This document shows, one piece after another, positions 59,401 through 64,000 of a DNA stretch of 64,000 nt. How positions within the stretch are numbered: position 1 is the stretch's first letter; each line of letters begins with the position of its first letter. This stretch comes from Anagrus nilaparvatae (Eukaryota > Arthropoda > Insecta > Hymenoptera > Mymaridae). The notes under the pieces were generated by a model, which was given only the letters and a program-made list of their open reading frames with translations, did no database searches and was not told the origin of the DNA. The translations under genes and the position numbers were made by a program. The stretch spans positions 3,658,001 to 3,722,000 of the forward strand of contig JAKSXM010000107.1 in the NCBI GenBank assembly GCA_022575985.1, written 5' to 3'.

Positions 59401-60787
59401 GGCCTAGGATCGTAATATACTATTTAAACTTTGGAATTAATATGACTTACCGCTGTAAATACTTTTTAACATTTTAAAATATTGTAAAATTTACATTAAA
59501 AAAAATTATTACGTTGTTAATGAAAATAACGTGACAGTTTTTTTTAAAGTTATTTTTTATGAAATATATTTTAAAAAACTTAATTTTATGTAAAAATACG
59601 TGTCATTTAGGTCAGTTGACTATGGAAATTGGGCATGAATTAAGGAATAGGGGAACTATGGAGGGGAACTGACCCATTTTTAAAATGCATTACATTCTTA
59701 AGAATTGTATACAAGAAGCGGTTAGTTTTAAAATATTCGATAAAAAAAGCCTTCCCAAACCTCGTAAAAGATCATTATGTACATGTTAATGGCTTTTAAA
59801 CAAAAGCTTATTTACGCAAACTCTGAGTCTTGCCTATGTTAATCTTGCTGATTTTTTGTCGATTTTTTATGATATAGCGTTTAATACTTTAAACTAGCCA
59901 TAGGAATGTTAAAAATATTATTAGAAAAAGAATTAAGAATATAATTAAGAATAATAATAAAAAAATAATAATAATATAATAATATTAATACCATTTCACT
60001 AAGAATTACTTGAATAGTTTCTTATAAAAAGTCTAATTTCATAGAATTGACTAAATATATCAATAGAAAATGTTTAAAGGCATTAAAAAAAATTTATTTT
60101 ATGATGAATTTTACATAAGAAATCGGTTCTTCCTAAATTTGCATATAAATATAGCTTTTTTCGCTAAATTTGCATTTTAAAAATCGGAAAATTTCACTAA
60201 TTATAACTTTTCCGTATGTGAAAATACCCATACCCATATTAATACCATGTGAAAGTATATGGAATACCCTGTCTCCACTCCCAGTTTGAAGTTATTTGAA
60301 GTGACGGGTTTTGAGTTATGATCTACATCTGGTACGGCTCACATTTTCCAATTTTCCGGGTTTCCACATGAAAATTTTAAAAAACGGTTTATAAATTCGG
60401 ATAGCCAGAGAAATTTCCGATCGAAACCGTTTTTCTAATAATATTTTTAACATTTCTTCATGCTTTTATATAATGAAGCAAAAGTTGGTGGCTGAGAGCT
60501 TTCAAATCGGTCCGAATTTTAAAAAATTCGCAGAGACAACTAGAAACGATTTTACGACGTAAAATTTGGGGAGTGAAGACATTTAATATATATAATCACC
60601 TGTGCAAAGTTACAGCCCAATCAGAAGATCCCATCTGGAGGTCAACGTACGTTTCACATGGAATCAGCCATTTTTATTTTTTTTTTTTTAAGATACAAAT
60701 TTTTTTTTGTTTTTGATTTACAATTAAAAAATTTTTTTATTTTTTTTTATTTTGCAGTTATAAATAATTTTTTTGTTGTTGTTATTG
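59401..60787. other. AT-rich interval without supported genes
   Basis: No clear repeat or gene. From 60340 the sequence (TTTTCCGGGTTTCC and similar) resembles the arms of the fold-back elements around it. Confidence 0.4.
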
Positions 60788-62082
60788 CATATGAGTCTTT
60801 CTTTGCCAAAACACCAATGGTGGGCAGGTCGCGTAATCGGATCGGCCTCAAATTTTTCCCATGTTTTTATAACATAAAGATTGAAAAAAATTCTGAAAGA
60901 GTATATATGTTGGGAAACCTTCAGTAAATCCATTTCTGCCATTAATTTTTCGGAAAAACCCCGGGAAATTCCAGAAAATGGGAAAATGTAAATGGGAAAA
61001 TTTTTCAACCGAAATCCCATCGATCTGTACAAAAAAAATTTTGATTTCGGCTATTAAAGTCGATTTTAGCCTGTTTTAGAATAATTTCACATTTTCAATA
61101 CTTCTTTATTTAATTTTCCGTAAGGGGTTAAAATAATTGACTTTTTTGGTTTCAGAATCGAATAGCCAGGGAAAAAGTAGTCCCAAATAAAAAAAAAAAT
61201 TACTTGAAAAAATTAGTTTAGTCGTTAAAAAGTTTTTTTTTGTAAAAAACTAATGTAATATGTTAAAAACTGTTTTTGATTATTATCATTTTTTAACAAA
61301 AAAAATAAATTTCTGTCAATAAAATTAATTTTTTTATTGGATAAACGAATAGCTAAGGAAAAAATATTCAATAATAATCCAAAACTTTTCTTTCTACGAT
61401 AAAATTTAAGCGAGTTATGCATTTTTCAATTTATAATGTCGTTTTAGAGCCTAAAATTGGAATTAGTATAGAATTTGTTTTTGACAGTATCTTTACTTGT
61501 CCATAACTTGGTTAATTTTCATCGAAAATAGTAATTTTTTTTTATTTTGGACTACTTTTTCCTGGCTATTCGATTCTGAAAGCAAAAAAGTCAATTATTT
61601 TAACCCCTTACGGAAAATTAAATAAAGAAGTATTGAAAATGTGAAATTATTCTAAAACAGGCTAAAATCGACCTTAATAGCCGAAATCAAAATTTTTTTT
61701 GTATAGATCGATGGGATTTCGGTTGAAAAAAATTTTCAAAAAAAAAATGGTGGAAAATGAGATATTGCGATTTTTCTTAAAACGCATTTTCCCATTTTCC
61801 GGAATTTCCCGGGGTTTTTCCGAAAAACTAATGGCAGAAATGGATTTACTGAAGGTTTCCCAACATATATACTCTTTCAGAATTTTTTTTCAAGCTTATA
61901 TTTATGATTTTTAACCATTTTCCCAAAAAGCACTAACGCTGGTCGAGAGCCGCCTAATGAGTTTGATTGGCCATAACTCGGGCTGTTTAAGACCTAGAAG
62001 GCTAAAAATTTCAGGATTTTGAGGCCGATCCGATGACCCAACCTGCCCACCATTGCTGTTTTGGCAAAGAAAGACTCATATG
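60788..62082. mobile_element. 1.3 kb fold-back element with long arms
   Basis: CATATGAGTCTTTCTTTGCC (60788) and the exact inverse ending at 62082 bound two arms that match through GGAAATTCC-, TCGATGGGATTTCGG- and CTGGCTATTCGATTCTGA-type blocks up to a centre near 61370. The right arm carries about 120 extra bp (61890-62010). Two mirrored open frames arise from the arms and are not genes. Confidence 0.8.
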
Positions 62083-64000
62083 TAATTTTTTTTTTTTTAG
62101 TGCAAAAAAAGTGAAAACTTTTTGAAAGCTTAAGTTTTAACAGTTAGTGTATAAATATTTGTGTATAAATCCAAATAACCGTTAGGTAAGAATTATTTAT
62201 CTTCTTTTTTTTATTCAAATTACGATAGAAAACGGTATGATTTTTACACGGGTTTGCTTTATAATAATAAAAATTTTTTTAAAATTTCAAGAAAATTGTC
62301 GTTTTCGTTTAGGAGATACAAAGCTCCAAAGTTAAATCTTTATACATTGCAGGCATAGGAGCTCAGTCAAGCTTTCAGATTTTTATTTCAATCTAAATGA
62401 TGATTAAAAAAAAAAAAATAGAGCAACGTTGATTAAATTTTGAAAAAACTAGAATTTGATTTTTAAATAAATTGCGGATTTCTTCTATCATAAATTTTAA
62501 CCAGAAAAAAAAACCGATGACCTTTTTACGACACATCGCCGTTTATAAGCATAATAATATAATGATAGTCATATGTAAATAAATATAAGAATCCTCGCTA
62601 ATGACGAACCACCTAATCTTCGATCCTATAGATTTTTTACCAATTCGTACAAGCATGATAACCACATTCCATCATTTTATAATTTACTATTTTTTTCATT
62701 GTTTATAAACTTTTCTTTCTTTTCAAAAACCCTACAAACAGAAGTAGAGAGCCTAAAGAGAAGCTAAAGTGAAAGCCATCGATAGCTTTAATATCTTAGC
62801 TTGCCGCGAGCTTCTTTCGTATTATTTTATTATTGGAAAATTGGAAAATTATTTTTATTTTATACACGCGTGCGGTTAAATTATTATTTAAAATTATTTT
62901 TTTTGTGCGGGACATGTAAAAGCGAATTCTACTGCTGTAAAGACCAATGACCTACATATCTACATTTTAGCGATTTCAAGATTTTTAATAAAACGCGTTT
63001 CAATTTATTTAATAATTTCATTAAATATTTTTTTTTTAATTAAACATAATGTTGTTATACTAATTCACGTTCTTTTCATTGGTGAAAAAATTTTTGCGCG
63101 TGTACTTGAGTCGTTTTCTCCTGTTTGCTATGCCCGCCGCGAGATTTTTTACATAGCAATTTGAAAGCAATTATTTAAATAAATATTTTAATACTTTAAT
63201 TTAAATATTTTTATTTTTTTATTTTTAATACTTTAATTTAATTTAAAAAAAAAAGCTTGTTTCTTCTTTCTAAAAGGGAGAGAGAATAAAAAAAAATCAA
63301 CTGCGCGCAAAGCAATAAAATATCAAATGAAGTAGGGAAATACCCCCATTTTACCCATGAAGTTTAAGCCAACCCCCTGGTGCATTAAATACATTTTATT
63401 TATTTACTGAATTTTTTGCAACCAATGTAAGCTTTTGTATGCACATGCAACTTTAAAGATTTTTCAGTTTTTCTCCGATTTTCCGGCGCCGGAAATTTTT
63501 TTTCTAGCGAATTTATTGTTTAAAATTTTTTTTAATGAGAAAACTTTTCAAAAACCACATGACATTTCAGACGAAAATTTTCCGGCGTCAAAAAATCGGA
63601 AAAAAACTGAAAAATATTGTTATACATGCGCGTGGTTAAATTATTATTTAATTTTTTTTGCATGGATCTTGTATAATATAGTAATTATAATGCCATTCGA
63701 CAGAAAGCGACCTTTTACTTGTATTATTATTACAATGTCAATGCTCCCGCAACGAAAATTCATATAATAAAATATTTAAAATTTAATGTTTACATTTATT
63801 TTTGTTTTTAAAAGATCAGTTAATAAAATCTACATTTATTTAAATATTTAAAAGCAAAATGCAAATGACACTTTATTATTATAGTCAACTTAAAATTTTT
63901 TTAAATTAAAATATAAAATCGAAAATTCCCTTAAAAATTGAATACCATTTCTTCAATAACTAATTTACGTTGTGATATATTTTTTTAAATCCATAAAAAT
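62083..64000. other. AT-rich right end of the window with a small inverted repeat
   Basis: TTTTTCAGTTTTTCTCCGAT at 63459-63478 pairs with the inverse at 63593-63617 (palindrome about 63438-63628). GTGGTTAAATTATTATTTAA-like sequence occurs near 62871 and 63631. No supported gene. Confidence 0.5.

Noticed and set aside
60724..61914. Two frames starting MYRSMGFRLK on opposite strands
   Set aside because: They are mirror products of the inverted arms of a fold-back element.
63435..63767. 110-residue frame
   Set aside because: Its first half is a palindrome; composition follows the AT-rich DNA.

Overview
The window is a very AT-rich piece of a eukaryotic nuclear genome, almost certainly an insect or another arthropod. 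The grounds are short GT-AG introns (63-79 bp) inside genes, R1-type LINE fragments, a tRNA-derived SINE, gypsy-like LTRs, many TA/TTAA/TAA-flanked MITEs and a tRNA-independent lack of any operon structure. No ordinary, undisturbed host gene is visible. Most of the window is transposable elements nested in one another, plus relics of genes.

Layout. 1-483 is the 3' end of an R1-like LINE with a poly(A) tail. 484-9.0 kb holds a decayed, spliced type-B DNA polymerase gene with an HNH (endonuclease VII-like) domain, of the Polinton/adinto-like virus-transposon kind (+). It faces a proline-rich repeat protein (-), and the two are separated by a 1.73 kb fold-back element. 11.3-12.5 kb is a two-exon gene wreck, rich in A/P/Q, with an in-frame 249 bp duplication and a TTAA-flanked MITE inside it.

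The centrepiece is a 19,766 bp element at 12547-32312. It has 141 bp terminal inverted repeats that differ at one base, a 5 bp target duplication (CCAGC), and sits inside the repeated codons of the gene wreck, which resumes at 32313. Next to its right end it carries an intact 392-aa DDE/rve integrase ORF (-). Near its left end it carries a three-exon gene with a C-terminal protein kinase domain (one in-frame TGA). A separate fragment at 26.5 kb is related to the region upstream of the kinase. This large element has itself been hit by a hAT-type MITE, a solo LTR, a SINE, a Harbinger-type MITE, a mariner-type MITE, several fold-back elements and Helentron-like repeats with higher-order minisatellites.

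32.3-47 kb is gene-poor: tandem repeats, MITEs, a four-exon gene relic at 38.9-40.0 kb, a second Helentron-like copy, and about 520 bp tandem repeats (45.05-46.7 kb) that start with a piece of the same gene wrecked at 12 kb. 47.9-49.8 kb (-) is a Mutator-type transposase with two frameshifts. 50.2-52.0 kb combines a gypsy-like protease fragment (-) with a transposase-like relic (+). 53.4-54.2 kb is a chain of exon-like blocks. 54.5-56.3 kb (-) is a truncated R1-like LINE, 56.6-57.2 kb an LTR with primer-binding site (-), 57.5-58.0 kb (-) a decayed cytospin-like coiled-coil exon, and 58.6-64.0 kb more fold-back elements in AT-rich DNA.

Nothing was searched against a database. Family names come from motif recognition. 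Boundaries with target-site duplications were read directly and are the firmest calls.
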